Shown piece after piece: positions 17,702 to 26,826 of a DNA stretch of 64,000 nt (positions are counted from its first letter, which is position 1; every line of letters starts with the position of its first letter). The translations under genes and the position numbers were made by a program. The DNA comes from Solibacillus sp. R5-41 (lineage in GTDB: Bacteria > Bacillota > Bacilli > Bacillales_A > Planococcaceae). The stretch is from NCBI RefSeq assembly GCF_002736105.1, contig NZ_CP024123.1:2038001-2102000 (forward strand), read 5' to 3'. Under the pieces are notes generated by a model, which was not told the DNA's origin, ran no database searches, and saw only the letters and a list, made by a program, of their open reading frames with translations.

Positions 17702-17751
17702 AATTCGGCTAATCAACCGTACTTTTATTATTTCGCTTAAAAAGCCGAATT
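17702..17751. promoter_or_regulatory. Inverted-repeat operator upstream of the SatD gene
   Basis: AATTCGGCT and AGCCGAATT are perfect 9-bp arms 32 bases apart, 40 to 90 bases before the start codon. Autoregulation by the helix-turn-helix of the SatD-like protein is a plausible reading. Confidence 0.45.
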
Positions 17752-17933
17752 TACGGGAATCCGTATTAAGAGCCGTATTATCTATAAACTACTGCCCATC
17801 CACTATCTTTCGCACATTCCCATATTTTATACAATCTGTTTACTTTCTTTTAATGTTATCATCAATTGCAGGTTTTCCACCAACATTGTCTTTTTGCGAG
17901 CTCCTACTAATTTTACATTCAATCGTTATTGGA

Positions 17934-18356
17934 TTATTGACTTTTATTACGGTTGAGTTGTTTTTCAATACCCTCACGATCAATTTGAATCCAATATTCT
18001 GCTATTTTACCATCTTCAATTCTATAAACTGCACTTGCTATTTCAATAACCGGAAGGCTTGTTGGCTGATATCCATCGACTTCTCCAACATGCGTACCAA
18101 CTTGTTTCCAGCGTACATATACTTTATTACCTTGTCCCATAAACTCTTGGATTTCTAATGAAAATTTGCCATATACCTCGATCATTTCTTTTACGTGATC
18201 AGCATAATCTTTTGGCGTTCTTTTAACTGTTAATTCCTCTTCAGAAATTACTTGATGCGCCAATACTTGGTCTGCCATTAATTCAGTTGCGTAATCTGGA
18301 TTATTCCCTGAACGTACTTCTTCAAAAAATTTCTTAACAATTTGTTCTGGTGTCAT
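17934..18356 (-). CDS. SnoaL-like (NTF2-fold) ester cyclase family protein
   Basis: The 140-residue product starts MTPEQIVKKFFEEVRSGN and has the cone-shaped alpha+beta pattern of SnoaL-like proteins, ending DGKIAEYWIQIDREGI. Members bind small hydrophobic ligands or act as cyclases; the substrate here is unknown. A GGAGGAT ribosome binding site precedes the ATG. Confidence 0.7.
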   Translation of the reverse strand: MTPEQIVKKFFEEVRSGNNPDYATELMADQVLAHQVISEEELTVKRTPKDYADHVKEMIEVYGKFSLEIQEFMGQGNKVYVRWKQVGTHVGEVDGYQPTSLPVIEIASAVYRIEDGKIAEYWIQIDREGIEKQLNRNKSQ

Positions 18357-19123
18357 TTAAATCCTCCGCTCTATATTTATACATTTTGGGAAGGATAACA
18401 ATATCCCCCGTACTTAATAATAATTCGAGAGGTAAGAAAATGGAATGATTTTTTACATCTCTCTCAAAACCAAACAAAACTTTGCGCTCCATTGTTTGTG
18501 TAAAGCGGCTCACGTTATTAAATGTGTTTTAGTGTTTGAATCAATATGCATCAGAATTTTGATTGAGAAATTTGTTTTTTTTTCTTAAAGAGGAAAAAAT
18601 TTTAACTAAAATCATCAGAAATAGACCTAGATAAAGTAGACTTGTTCCTAAGGGATAGTTTATTGCGTATTCTTTTTGAATTTCCAATAGCTCTGGACTA
18701 CTTATAAAATCAAGATCTTGAATAGGTATAAGAATTACCTGACATAAATATTAGATTACTATGAAAAAAACTTATACTTAAAAGTGTTACCTTATTGAAA
18801 AAAATCCGCATAATGTCCCCCATTTTTTCCGTTATTTCTTATTTAGACGTTTTCACTCAAAAAATGCTGTTCGATAGCAAAAAGAAAAATGTCCGCCATG
18901 ACTGCAATAAACAATACTGACGGACTTTGAATTTATTTAGTTACAGAATGATGAGTAATGATTAGATTAAACGGTGCTGTTACTACATCCACTGCCCCAC
19001 CACTGTTAAAAATCCGCGCTGTGAGACGCATCGAGAATCTACTTTGCGGGTAGTTACCCGTGTCGATTGCACCCACAGTCCAGTTGTGAAAGGCATAAAA
19101 AAAAGGGTTCAATTGAAAATAAG
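18357..19123 (-). pseudogene. Gene remnants and a terminator, no intact gene
   Basis: A startless minus-strand frame ending at TGA 18541 encodes a tail with a membrane helix (SLLYLGLFLMILVKIF). A second startless frame ending at TAA 18933 encodes FSMRLTARIFNSGGAVDVV and may be the end of a surface or exosporium protein. A hairpin at 18886-18928 (GTCCGCCA with TGACGGAC) is a likely terminator. Confidence 0.4.
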
Positions 19124-19777
19124 TTAAAATTCTTTCTTATGATATATAAATGCTGCAATGAAATAAGAAATAATGTATATGATAGCTCCCAATATTAGAT
19201 ATATAATCGGAACGTATAAAGATGGATTAATATTTAAATTTGACAGTGGTAATTGTTCTATTAAATAGCCAACTACGCTTTGTAATCCAATAGTAGCAAA
19301 AAGTCCCCCCATTCCACTTCCAAGTACAATAGCATCCGACTTTTCTGGCCCAAAAATATAGAGGAGTGGAAAAACTATCGCACCAGCAAAGAGAACTACG
19401 AAAGTCCCAAAAGAGACAATACTAAATATGCCATCGATTGATGTAATTGAAACTAGATCATATATATAGAAAATGCCATATGATAATATAGCTCCGATAA
19501 ATGCAATTAAAAAATAGAAAAGGTAGTGACTTTGTACAATATTTCTTCTACTAACAGGTAAAGTAAGTACGTACTTGTCATAACCAGACCTAGCCTCAAG
19601 TTTTATAACTTCAGTTGCAGGTAAAGTCATTAACAAGATAATAAGCATAGCAGCCATTCCATGTATTGAAGAGTCTCCAAAATAAAGAAGTATCCCAGAC
19701 ACCAATATAGTTAGTCCTGTGTACGCAAAAATGCTTCGATAAACTAGGTAATAGTTTGTCAATAATAGACCGGTCAT
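19124..19777 (-). CDS. ABC-2 type transporter permease
   Basis: The 217-residue product has six hydrophobic segments and the motif EVIKLEARSGYDKYVLTLP, found in permeases of the phenol-soluble-modulin/antimicrobial-peptide exporter type. The start overlaps the end of the ATPase gene. With that ATPase it would form an exporter in the cytoplasmic membrane. The 45-residue candidate peptide gene just upstream makes a peptide substrate plausible. Confidence 0.8.
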   Translation of the reverse strand: MTGLLLTNYYLVYRSIFAYTGLTILVSGILLYFGDSSIHGMAAMLIILLMTLPATEVIKLEARSGYDKYVLTLPVSRRNIVQSHYLFYFLIAFIGAILSYGIFYIYDLVSITSIDGIFSIVSFGTFVVLFAGAIVFPLLYIFGPEKSDAIVLGSGMGGLFATIGLQSVVGYLIEQLPLSNLNINPSLYVPIIYLILGAIIYIISYFIAAFIYHKKEF

Positions 19778-20632
19778 TTATTTTTCACTCCTGCTTAAGA
19801 AGACACTAAGTTCTTCCATTGAGATAGTTTGAGCAGCCATTCCATTTGGCAATTTCTTTTTATCTGATACAAGTACACTAAAATAAGAATCATACTTCCT
19901 TTTGGCCACAAATATTTCTTTGTTGAGTAACGTTAATTGTTCCACATCAATATCTACAACAGCATAATTTTCATAAAACTTATCTTTTTCTTCATTTAAT
20001 AAAATTTCACCATCTTTTATAAAGACAATGTGGCTAGCTATTTTCTCGACATCACTCATGATATGAGATGAAAGTAATATACCGCCGTTACTTTTACTCA
20101 CAAAACTTTTTAATTCATCTAACAAATCCTCCCTTGATGAGGGATCAAGGCCTCCCGTCGCCTCATCTAGGAGTAATAATTTTGCATTATGCGACAATGC
20201 AACAGATACAGACAGTTTCATTGACATCCCACGTGAGAATTTATTTACTTTTTTATCTATCGGTAAAGAGAAAGCATTAACTAATCGATAAAAATTGGCT
20301 TGATCCCAAGAGTCAAAAAGTTTTTTAAAAACTTTATTTAGTTGTTTTATTGTAAGATGAGCCGGTAAATTCATAGCATCAAATACGACGCCAATATTTT
20401 CTTTAATCTTGACGTATTTATTTATATTTTCTTCACCAAATATTTTTACTGTACCGCCATCTTTAGAAATTAATCCTAGTACTGTTTTAAATGTTGTTGA
20501 TTTACCTGCCCCATTATCACCAATAAACCCAACAATTGATCCATAAGGCACATTGAACGTAACGTCTTTTAAGACAACTTTGTCACCAAATGATTTGCTA
20601 ATATTTTCAATCTCAATAAGGTTTGACATCAT
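19778..20632 (-). CDS. ABC transporter ATP-binding protein
   Basis: The 284-residue product has Walker A (GDNGAGKST), the signature KFSRGMSMKLSVS, and Walker B (LLLLDEATGGLDP), followed by the switch His in SSHIMSDVE. The signature motif is an atypical SRGMS, as in many exporters of this subfamily. It is coupled to the permease gene below. Confidence 0.85.
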   Translation of the reverse strand: MMSNLIEIENISKSFGDKVVLKDVTFNVPYGSIVGFIGDNGAGKSTTFKTVLGLISKDGGTVKIFGEENINKYVKIKENIGVVFDAMNLPAHLTIKQLNKVFKKLFDSWDQANFYRLVNAFSLPIDKKVNKFSRGMSMKLSVSVALSHNAKLLLLDEATGGLDPSSREDLLDELKSFVSKSNGGILLSSHIMSDVEKIASHIVFIKDGEILLNEEKDKFYENYAVVDIDVEQLTLLNKEIFVAKRKYDSYFSVLVSDKKKLPNGMAAQTISMEELSVFLSRSEK

Positions 20633-20762
20633 TTCACTCCTATATTAATAGTTATAGCTCTTTCCAGAAGAAATTCGAATTGATCCGAAGCCTCTATAAT
20701 ACCTTCTTACAATTTATCAAGGTTTACACTTTGGCCTCCTCATCTATAAATATTAGAGTCGT

Positions 20763-20900
20763 TCAGACTAAGTCGCCTACTAACGAATCATTCATTGGAG
20801 CCGGCCAGACTAAACCATTAGGATCAACTGTACCTAAAAATACAAAATCATTTGACGTTAGAAGAGTGAACAAAGATAATAATACTAACATCTTGTTCAT
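20763..20900 (-). CDS. Candidate secreted signalling-peptide precursor
   Basis: ATG at 20900 follows AAAGGTGA. The 45-residue product begins MNKMLVLLSLFTLLTSNDF, a hydrophobic export-type segment, and has a polar C-terminal part ending NDSLVGDLV. It lies between a divergent RRNPP-type regulator and an ABC exporter on its own strand. Pro-peptides of PapR, NprX and Phr have this size and layout, with the active peptide at the C terminus. No homolog was checked. Confidence 0.6.
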   Translation of the reverse strand: MNKMLVLLSLFTLLTSNDFVFLGTVDPNGLVWPAPMNDSLVGDLV

Positions 20901-20917
20901 TTTATGTCACCTTTAAA

Positions 20918-21040
20918 CGATAGTAATATTAACCTTTCCGTTAATTACTAACATTATCTGGTTATTTTTTGGTGATGTCAATTTATATTTTTGGATTTTT
21001 TTAGGTTTTTTTGTATATTTTATAAGCAAATGATTTTTCG
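20918..21040. promoter_or_regulatory. Divergent promoter region between the peptide and regulator genes
   Basis: Near 20925-20946 an imperfect palindrome (GTAATATTAAC with GTTAATTAC) could bind the HTH regulator. AT-rich promoter sequence fills the rest up to GGGAGG before the regulator. Confidence 0.4.
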
Positions 21041-21051
21041 GGAGGAAAACT

Positions 21052-22338
21052 ATGGATATTGGTCATAAAATTAAACTTCGTAGAAAGGAATTAGGCTTAA
21101 CACAAGCTGATTTAGCTGAACCTGAATTTACACGAGGGTTTATTAGTCAAATTGAGAATGACATTACAAAGCCACCGCTTAAAACGTTAGAAATTATTGC
21201 GACAAAGCTTGCTGTCTCAATCAACTATCTTATTGGGGGAGAAAGTGAAGACTCTGTAGAATTTACTACGCACCATAAAGTATCGGAAAAGATTAAAATT
21301 GCGAAAAGGCTCATTAACCTTCGCAAATATGGAGATGCATCTTCAATCATCGAAAAAATCGAGAAAGTAGGCAATCAAGATTTTATGGGAGATATTTTAG
21401 CATTAAAGGGTGAGGTTTTTTATGAACAACAACAATACCTGGATGCGATTGACTTACTGAAACAATCGTTAATTTATCTTCATCCACATGATCCAATCGC
21501 CAAAATCGACATTTATGTAAAGCTTGCTGACAGTTATATGAATGGTCAAAAATATGATGAAGCGATTGACTATGGCTTCTATGGCTTATCGATTATTAAA
21601 AGTAATCATCATGAGGAGCGATTATTCGAATTAAAGCTTCTCAACATACTAGGTTATTGTCATTGTCGAAGAGGTGAATATAAGCAGGGAATCCGTTATG
21701 TAGAGGAGGCTCTTTCTCTTTCAGACGCAATCCAAATTCATTACAATTACGGTGCACTTAAAATGTTACGTGGCCTAGCCCATACGTATTTGAAGGATTA
21801 TGAAAAAGGGATTCGCTATACGAAAGAAGCCCTTCATTTTTTCAAAAGTACAAACGCTATCCAAGAAATTGTCGGTTGCTTAACCAATTTAGGAATCCTT
21901 TATAAATATACGTATGATTACGAGCAAGCGATCCATTTCTTAAAAGAAAGTTTAATCGCAGCAGAAGAAGCACATTTACACTATCATAAGCAAAATAGCT
22001 TATATGAGCTTGCCGACACATTCCTAGTAGCTCATCAATATGAAGAAGCCCTTTCCCTTGTTGAAGAGAATTTACAGCTTATTCAAGAGAAACGGTTACG
22101 CGGTAAGACTTTCTATATTTTAGGTTCCGCACATGCTTCATTATCAAATTGGGCTGAAGCGATAACGTATACGCGACAAGCGCTCAAATTATTTGAAGAG
22201 CATGATATGAAGCGTTGGCAAGCAAAATCGTTAACGAAACTAGCGGAAATCTATTACTTACAAGGGGAACATCAAGCGTCTCATATCCATTATCAAAAAT
22301 CCCTTGATATTTATGAGTCACTGATGGAAGCTGAATAA
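21052..22338 (+). CDS. RRNPP-type quorum-sensing regulator (HTH + TPR)
   Basis: ATG follows CGGGAGGAAAA. The 428-residue product has an N-terminal XRE helix-turn-helix (residues 6-60, LGLTQADLAEPEFTRGFIS), then about eight TPR repeats to the C terminus. Length and order match NprR/PlcR-like regulators that bind a re-imported peptide in the TPR groove. No phosphatase-type Rap domain precedes the TPRs. Likely targets are its own region and the divergent peptide-ABC operon. Confidence 0.8.
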   Translation: MDIGHKIKLRRKELGLTQADLAEPEFTRGFISQIENDITKPPLKTLEIIATKLAVSINYLIGGESEDSVEFTTHHKVSEKIKIAKRLINLRKYGDASSIIEKIEKVGNQDFMGDILALKGEVFYEQQQYLDAIDLLKQSLIYLHPHDPIAKIDIYVKLADSYMNGQKYDEAIDYGFYGLSIIKSNHHEERLFELKLLNILGYCHCRRGEYKQGIRYVEEALSLSDAIQIHYNYGALKMLRGLAHTYLKDYEKGIRYTKEALHFFKSTNAIQEIVGCLTNLGILYKYTYDYEQAIHFLKESLIAAEEAHLHYHKQNSLYELADTFLVAHQYEEALSLVEENLQLIQEKRLRGKTFYILGSAHASLSNWAEAITYTRQALKLFEEHDMKRWQAKSLTKLAEIYYLQGEHQASHIHYQKSLDIYESLMEAE

Positions 22339-22493
22339 CTTTTATTAGAAACAAAGAACCTCGATATCCTTTTTTCTATGAATTATGATTCTACTTAAGT
22401 CAATATTTCGGACAAGGAATAAGAGGCATTTAAGGTAATAAATTTAACGGTATTAGTCGATAATTTTGTTCAATATGAATAATTCAGCATATA

Positions 22494-22533
22494 AAAAGCT
22501 TATTGGAAACGGCAGCGCCCTGTCCAATAAGCT
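22494..22533 (-). terminator. Terminator of the beta-oxidation operon
   Basis: AGCTTATTGGA and TCCAATAAGCT form an 11-bp stem; on the minus strand it is followed by TTTTTATA. Confidence 0.85.
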
Positions 22534-22567
22534 AAATGTTTTGTTTTCAAATTATGCGTCTTCTACA

Positions 22568-23407
22568 CTAAGTATAGCGATAAAACCCTTGCCCTGTTTT
22601 TCGCCCATAATGCCCTGCACGAACTAGCTTTTTCAACGACTGTGGAATGCGATATTTCGAATCACCGGTTTCATTTAAAAGCGTTTCTTGAACATAAAGC
22701 AACGTATCCAAACCAATCATATCCGCAAGCTTTAACGGACCAATGGGTTGATTTGTTCCTAAAACCATTCCTTTATCAATATCTTCTGCGGTTGCAATAC
22801 CTTCATCTAAAACAAAAATTGCCTCACTAATCATCGGTATAAGAATGCGATTGACAACGAATAATGGTGCATCTGTCACGGTAATGCTTTCTTTTCCTAT
22901 TTGAGCAGTTAATTGTTGGACAAAGGCGACCGTTTCATCCGAAGTTGCCTCCCCTCGAATCACTTCAACAAGCTTCATGACAGGGACTGGATTGAAAAAA
23001 TGCATGCCGCACACACGATCAGGACGCTTTGTTGCAGCTGCAATTTCTGTGATAGAATAACTGGAAGTATTGGAGGCAAAAATAGTCTTTTGCTCACAAA
23101 TTTCATCCAACTCTTTGAAAATGGATTTTTTCATTTCCATATTTTCAATAATGGCCTCTACAATCAAATCCGCATCTGCTAATAATGCCTTATCCGAAGT
23201 AAATTGGATACGTTGGAGAATTTCATTTCCGTTACGCGTGCTGTCGTGTTTTTTTAGCACTCTTTCAATATTAATAGCAATAACTTCACGCGCTTTCACT
23301 AGTGCCTCCTCATTAAGGTCACTAAGTATGACATCATATCCTGCCATGGCAAATGTTTGGGCAATGCCGTTTCCCATAATGCCTGAACCGATAACTCCTA
23401 CCTTCAT
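22568..23407 (-). CDS. 3-hydroxybutyryl-CoA dehydrogenase
   Basis: The 279-residue product starts with a Rossmann motif (GVIGSGIMGNGIAQTFAMAG) for NAD and has the family signature HFFNPVPVMKLVEVI, plus ADMIGLDTLL and GRKTGQGFYRY at the C terminus. It oxidises (S)-3-hydroxyacyl-CoA in fatty-acid degradation or, in reverse, makes hydroxybutyryl-CoA. Last gene of the operon acyl-CoA dehydrogenase, tetR, acyl-CoA ligase, thiolase, dehydrogenase. It resembles mmgB of B. subtilis. Confidence 0.9.
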   Translation of the reverse strand: MKVGVIGSGIMGNGIAQTFAMAGYDVILSDLNEEALVKAREVIAINIERVLKKHDSTRNGNEILQRIQFTSDKALLADADLIVEAIIENMEMKKSIFKELDEICEQKTIFASNTSSYSITEIAAATKRPDRVCGMHFFNPVPVMKLVEVIRGEATSDETVAFVQQLTAQIGKESITVTDAPLFVVNRILIPMISEAIFVLDEGIATAEDIDKGMVLGTNQPIGPLKLADMIGLDTLLYVQETLLNETGDSKYRIPQSLKKLVRAGHYGRKTGQGFYRYT

Positions 23408-23422
23408 CCTTTTTCACCCGCC

Positions 23423-24619
23423 TTAATTTGATTCGTTTTCTACGTGTTCAATGACCACTGCAATTCCTTGTCCACCACCGATACATAGACTCGCGACTGC
23501 ATATTTTCCGTTACGACGTTTTAATTCATAGGCAGCTGACAATAATACGCGTGCGCCACTTGCACCTACAGGATGTCCGAGTGCAATGGCACCACCGTGT
23601 ATATTTGTTTTGGTACGATTTAACCCAAGCTCTTTTTCAACTGCTAAAAATTGCGCCGCAAACGCTTCATTCACTTCAAATACATCAATATCATCAATTG
23701 TAAGGTTCGCTCGTTCTAATGCTTGCTTGATTGCCGGTACCGGTCCAATCCCCATAATTGTTGGATCGACGCCAACTACTCCCCAAGAAACAATCCGCGC
23801 TAATGGTTTTAATCCGTGATTTTTCACGGCATCTTCTCCTGCAATGATAAAAGATGCCGCGCCATCATTAATTCCAGAGGCATTACCAGCTGTCACGGTT
23901 CCATCTTGTTTAAATGCAGGACGAAGCTTGGCCATTCCTTCTGCATGTACTTGCGGTTTAATATGTTCATCTTTGTCTATGATAATCGTACCTTTTCGTG
24001 TTTTTACTTCTACTGGGACAATTTCTTCAGCAAATATTCCGTCTTGCTGAGCCTGTGCAGCTCGTTGATTGGATTCAATGGCAAACGCATCTTGTTCTTC
24101 ACGCGATATCTCGTACTGCTCAGCTAATTTTTCTGCCGTAAGCCCCATACCGCTTCCTGTATAACAATCGGTTAACGTCGCTTGCAGCATGTCTTGAAAT
24201 TTCAGTGTACCCATTTTTGCTCCACCGAATCGTTGCTCAAAGTTTGCATACGGGGATTGTGACATATTTTCTGCCCCACCCGCTAACACAATTTGTGCTT
24301 CTCCAAGCAAGATATGCTGTGCGCCAGTTACAATGGCTTGCAAACCTGATCCACATAATCGATTCAGCGTTAAGGCCGGGACTTCTTGTGGAACACCCGC
24401 ATGAAGTCCGATGTGGCGCGAAAGATACGATGCATTCTCACTACTATGAATGACATTTCCGTAAACGACATGATCTACCTGATTCGGCTCTACATTTGCA
24501 CGCTTCATCGCTTCAATCGCTGTCGCTGCTCCGAGTTCCGTTGCACCTAAACCTGCAAAAGATCCTCCAAATGCTGTAAATGCTGTTCTTGCTCCATCAA
24601 TAATGTATACGTTTTTCAT
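23423..24619 (-). CDS. Acetyl-CoA C-acetyltransferase (thiolase)
   Basis: A full 398-residue thiolase. The acyl-accepting Cys is in LNRLCGSGLQAI, the second catalytic region is NVHGGAIALGHPVGASGAR-like (here NIHGGAIALGHPVGASG), and the last catalytic Cys is in ASLCIGGGQG. It cleaves 3-ketoacyl-CoA or condenses acetyl-CoA. It lies 15 bases before the dehydrogenase gene. It resembles mmgA. Confidence 0.92.
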   Translation of the reverse strand: MKNVYIIDGARTAFTAFGGSFAGLGATELGAATAIEAMKRANVEPNQVDHVVYGNVIHSSENASYLSRHIGLHAGVPQEVPALTLNRLCGSGLQAIVTGAQHILLGEAQIVLAGGAENMSQSPYANFEQRFGGAKMGTLKFQDMLQATLTDCYTGSGMGLTAEKLAEQYEISREEQDAFAIESNQRAAQAQQDGIFAEEIVPVEVKTRKGTIIIDKDEHIKPQVHAEGMAKLRPAFKQDGTVTAGNASGINDGAASFIIAGEDAVKNHGLKPLARIVSWGVVGVDPTIMGIGPVPAIKQALERANLTIDDIDVFEVNEAFAAQFLAVEKELGLNRTKTNIHGGAIALGHPVGASGARVLLSAAYELKRRNGKYAVASLCIGGGQGIAVVIEHVENESN

Positions 24620-24716
24620 AATTCAACTTCTCCTCCTTCTTCGGATTTTCTGGCCAACATGACTTGGTTACTATTAAAATTGACTTTTCTACTTAATGAA
24701 GATAGTTAGCTTATCC

Positions 24717-26219
24717 TCACACACCTACATCCACTTTAGGGCCCAATGTATGCTTCAACACTTTACCAGAAGCATTTCTCGGTAATTCATTCAGGAATTC
24801 TACTTCCAATGGCACTTTATATTTCGCGAGCTGTGTTGCCAGGTAGTCCTTCACTTGCGCTTCTGTCATCGTTTTCCCTTCTTTTACAACGGCGAAAGCT
24901 TTTGGTACTTCTCCGTAGACGGGATGAGGCACGCCGACTACTGCCGCTTCTAATAGTTCAGGAATTTGATAGAGCACTTCTTCCACTTCAACTGGGTAAA
25001 CATTTTCTCCGCCTCGAATAATCATATCTTTTTTGCGGTCTACAATATACAGAAGCCCATCCTCGTCGAATCGCCCTAAATCGCCTGAATAGAGCCAACC
25101 ATCTTTTATTGCGCGAGCTGTTTCTTCTTCATTTTTTAAATAGCCTTTCATGACTTGAGGGCCTTTTACGACAATTTCTCCAACTTGTCCAGCAGGTAGT
25201 GAATTGCCGTATTCATCGACGATTCGTATTTCCGTTTGTGGTAGTGGTTCACCAACTGATCCGATTTTATGAAGGGCAAGATGGTCTTTAAGTGAGGAAG
25301 CGGCAGGTGCATTTTCCGTTTGACCATATAAGTTTTGTACCTTTATATTCGGGAATGTTTCTTTTAATTTCTTCAAAATTTCGTAGGGCATAGGTGCCGC
25401 TCCGTAACCGAATAAACGCAGTGTTAGAAGCTCAATTTCCTTTATATGTGGCAAATTCAACATAATCGTATACATTGCTGGAACACCGAAGAACATGGTC
25501 GGCTTTGCATTTTGTAAAAGTGCTAATGTTTTGTCAGTAGAGAACGTCTCTTCAATAATGATCGTTCCACCTTTATACGTAACTGGGACAACGAAAACAT
25601 GCGCTGCTGCACAATGGAATAATGGTGTGGATACAAGCATGCGGTCATTTTCTGTAATATCCATTACCTCTGACCAAATTTCTCCTGCCGCAATGATATT
25701 TCGATGCGTCAACATAACCCCTTTAGGCTTCCCGGTTGTTCCAGATGTGTACATAATAACGGACGTATCATGCTCACCTAATGGCACAGGTGATAAGTGG
25801 AGTGATTCATCATCGAGAATCTTACCGAGCTGATTTTCGCCTCCGATTGCTAGCTTTTCATGGAAGACATATTTCGTCGCGTCAATGACGTTTTCAATAC
25901 GTATATCATAAATAAGCGACTTTGCTTCTGAATGATTGAAAATATATTCCACTTCAGGAACAGCGAGCTTCGTATTTACGGGCATAACAGAAAATCCACC
26001 TAATTGAAGACCGAAGTAGCACACTAAAAATACATCGGTGTTTAATGAATAAAGCGCAATGATATCGCCCTTTTCATAGCCATTCGATTGAAAGTAAGCC
26101 GCAACTCGTTTCGCCTTTTCATAAAATTCATGATAGGTCCACTCACGTCCGTTATAAGAAGTAAACACTTTGTTTGGTTGACTTTGAGCATAATTGCCGA
26201 ATAATTCCGGTAGTAACAT
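24717..26219 (-). CDS. Fatty-acyl-CoA ligase (AMP-forming)
   Basis: The 500-residue product carries the ANL-family P-loop VIMYTSGTTGKPKGVML, the YGQTENAPAASS motif, the YSGDLGRFDEDGLLYIVDRKKDMI hinge motif split over two lines here, and the catalytic Lys in PRNASGKVLKHTL. It activates a carboxylic acid, probably a medium- or long-chain fatty acid, for the beta-oxidation enzymes encoded next to it. Confidence 0.9.
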   Translation of the reverse strand: MLLPELFGNYAQSQPNKVFTSYNGREWTYHEFYEKAKRVAAYFQSNGYEKGDIIALYSLNTDVFLVCYFGLQLGGFSVMPVNTKLAVPEVEYIFNHSEAKSLIYDIRIENVIDATKYVFHEKLAIGGENQLGKILDDESLHLSPVPLGEHDTSVIMYTSGTTGKPKGVMLTHRNIIAAGEIWSEVMDITENDRMLVSTPLFHCAAAHVFVVPVTYKGGTIIIEETFSTDKTLALLQNAKPTMFFGVPAMYTIMLNLPHIKEIELLTLRLFGYGAAPMPYEILKKLKETFPNIKVQNLYGQTENAPAASSLKDHLALHKIGSVGEPLPQTEIRIVDEYGNSLPAGQVGEIVVKGPQVMKGYLKNEEETARAIKDGWLYSGDLGRFDEDGLLYIVDRKKDMIIRGGENVYPVEVEEVLYQIPELLEAAVVGVPHPVYGEVPKAFAVVKEGKTMTEAQVKDYLATQLAKYKVPLEVEFLNELPRNASGKVLKHTLGPKVDVGV

Positions 26220-26232
26220 ATCGATCGCCCCT

Positions 26233-26817
26233 TTATTTCAATAATTTAATAATGTAGTCTGCAAAATGCTGTTTGAGCTCTTCCTTTGCCATTCTCCCAT
26301 TTGGGCTATACCATTGTTGAATCCAATTCATTGCACCAAGTATGATCATTCGGACTATAATCGGCTCCTTCACATGAAATTCCCCTGTTGTGAAGCCTTT
26401 TTCAATTACTTTGTCAAATAGACTAGAATAATGCTTTCGTAATTTCAGCACTGGTTCGATTTGTTCGGGATTAAACATTTGTTTCGGCTCGATAATCATG
26501 TTAAAGGTTTCTTTTTCCTCCACTGCATAGTTGATATGTGTGGCGACCATTTTTCGAAGAATTTCTTCCGCGGTGCCCTCTCCTTGTAACTCCTCCTCAA
26601 GCTCTTGCGTTGCTTGCGCGAGCACAAGTTTATGACATTGGTACATTAAATCGCCTTTATTTTTAAAGTAATAATATAAAGAACCTTTCGTCATCAACAT
26701 CTCTGCCGCAATTTCTTCCATTGTTGCGCCATCATAACCTCTCCGATTAACGATCGTAATTGCGGATAATAAGATTTGTTCTTTCTTCTTTAGTATTTTT
26801 TTCTCAGAGAGTTTCAT
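26233..26817 (-). CDS. TetR family regulator of fatty-acid degradation
   Basis: The 194-residue product has the TetR helix-turn-helix (MEEIAAEMLMTKGSLYYYFKN) at residues 30-55 and a helical ligand domain. It is encoded inside the beta-oxidation operon, so it probably responds to acyl-CoA and represses the operon. B. subtilis FadR is the closest functional parallel that I know. The inverted repeats at 28095-28141 are candidate binding sites. Confidence 0.8.
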   Translation of the reverse strand: MKLSEKKILKKKEQILLSAITIVNRRGYDGATMEEIAAEMLMTKGSLYYYFKNKGDLMYQCHKLVLAQATQELEEELQGEGTAEEILRKMVATHINYAVEEKETFNMIIEPKQMFNPEQIEPVLKLRKHYSSLFDKVIEKGFTTGEFHVKEPIIVRMIILGAMNWIQQWYSPNGRMAKEELKQHFADYIIKLLK

Positions 26818-26826
26818 TTTAGCCTC

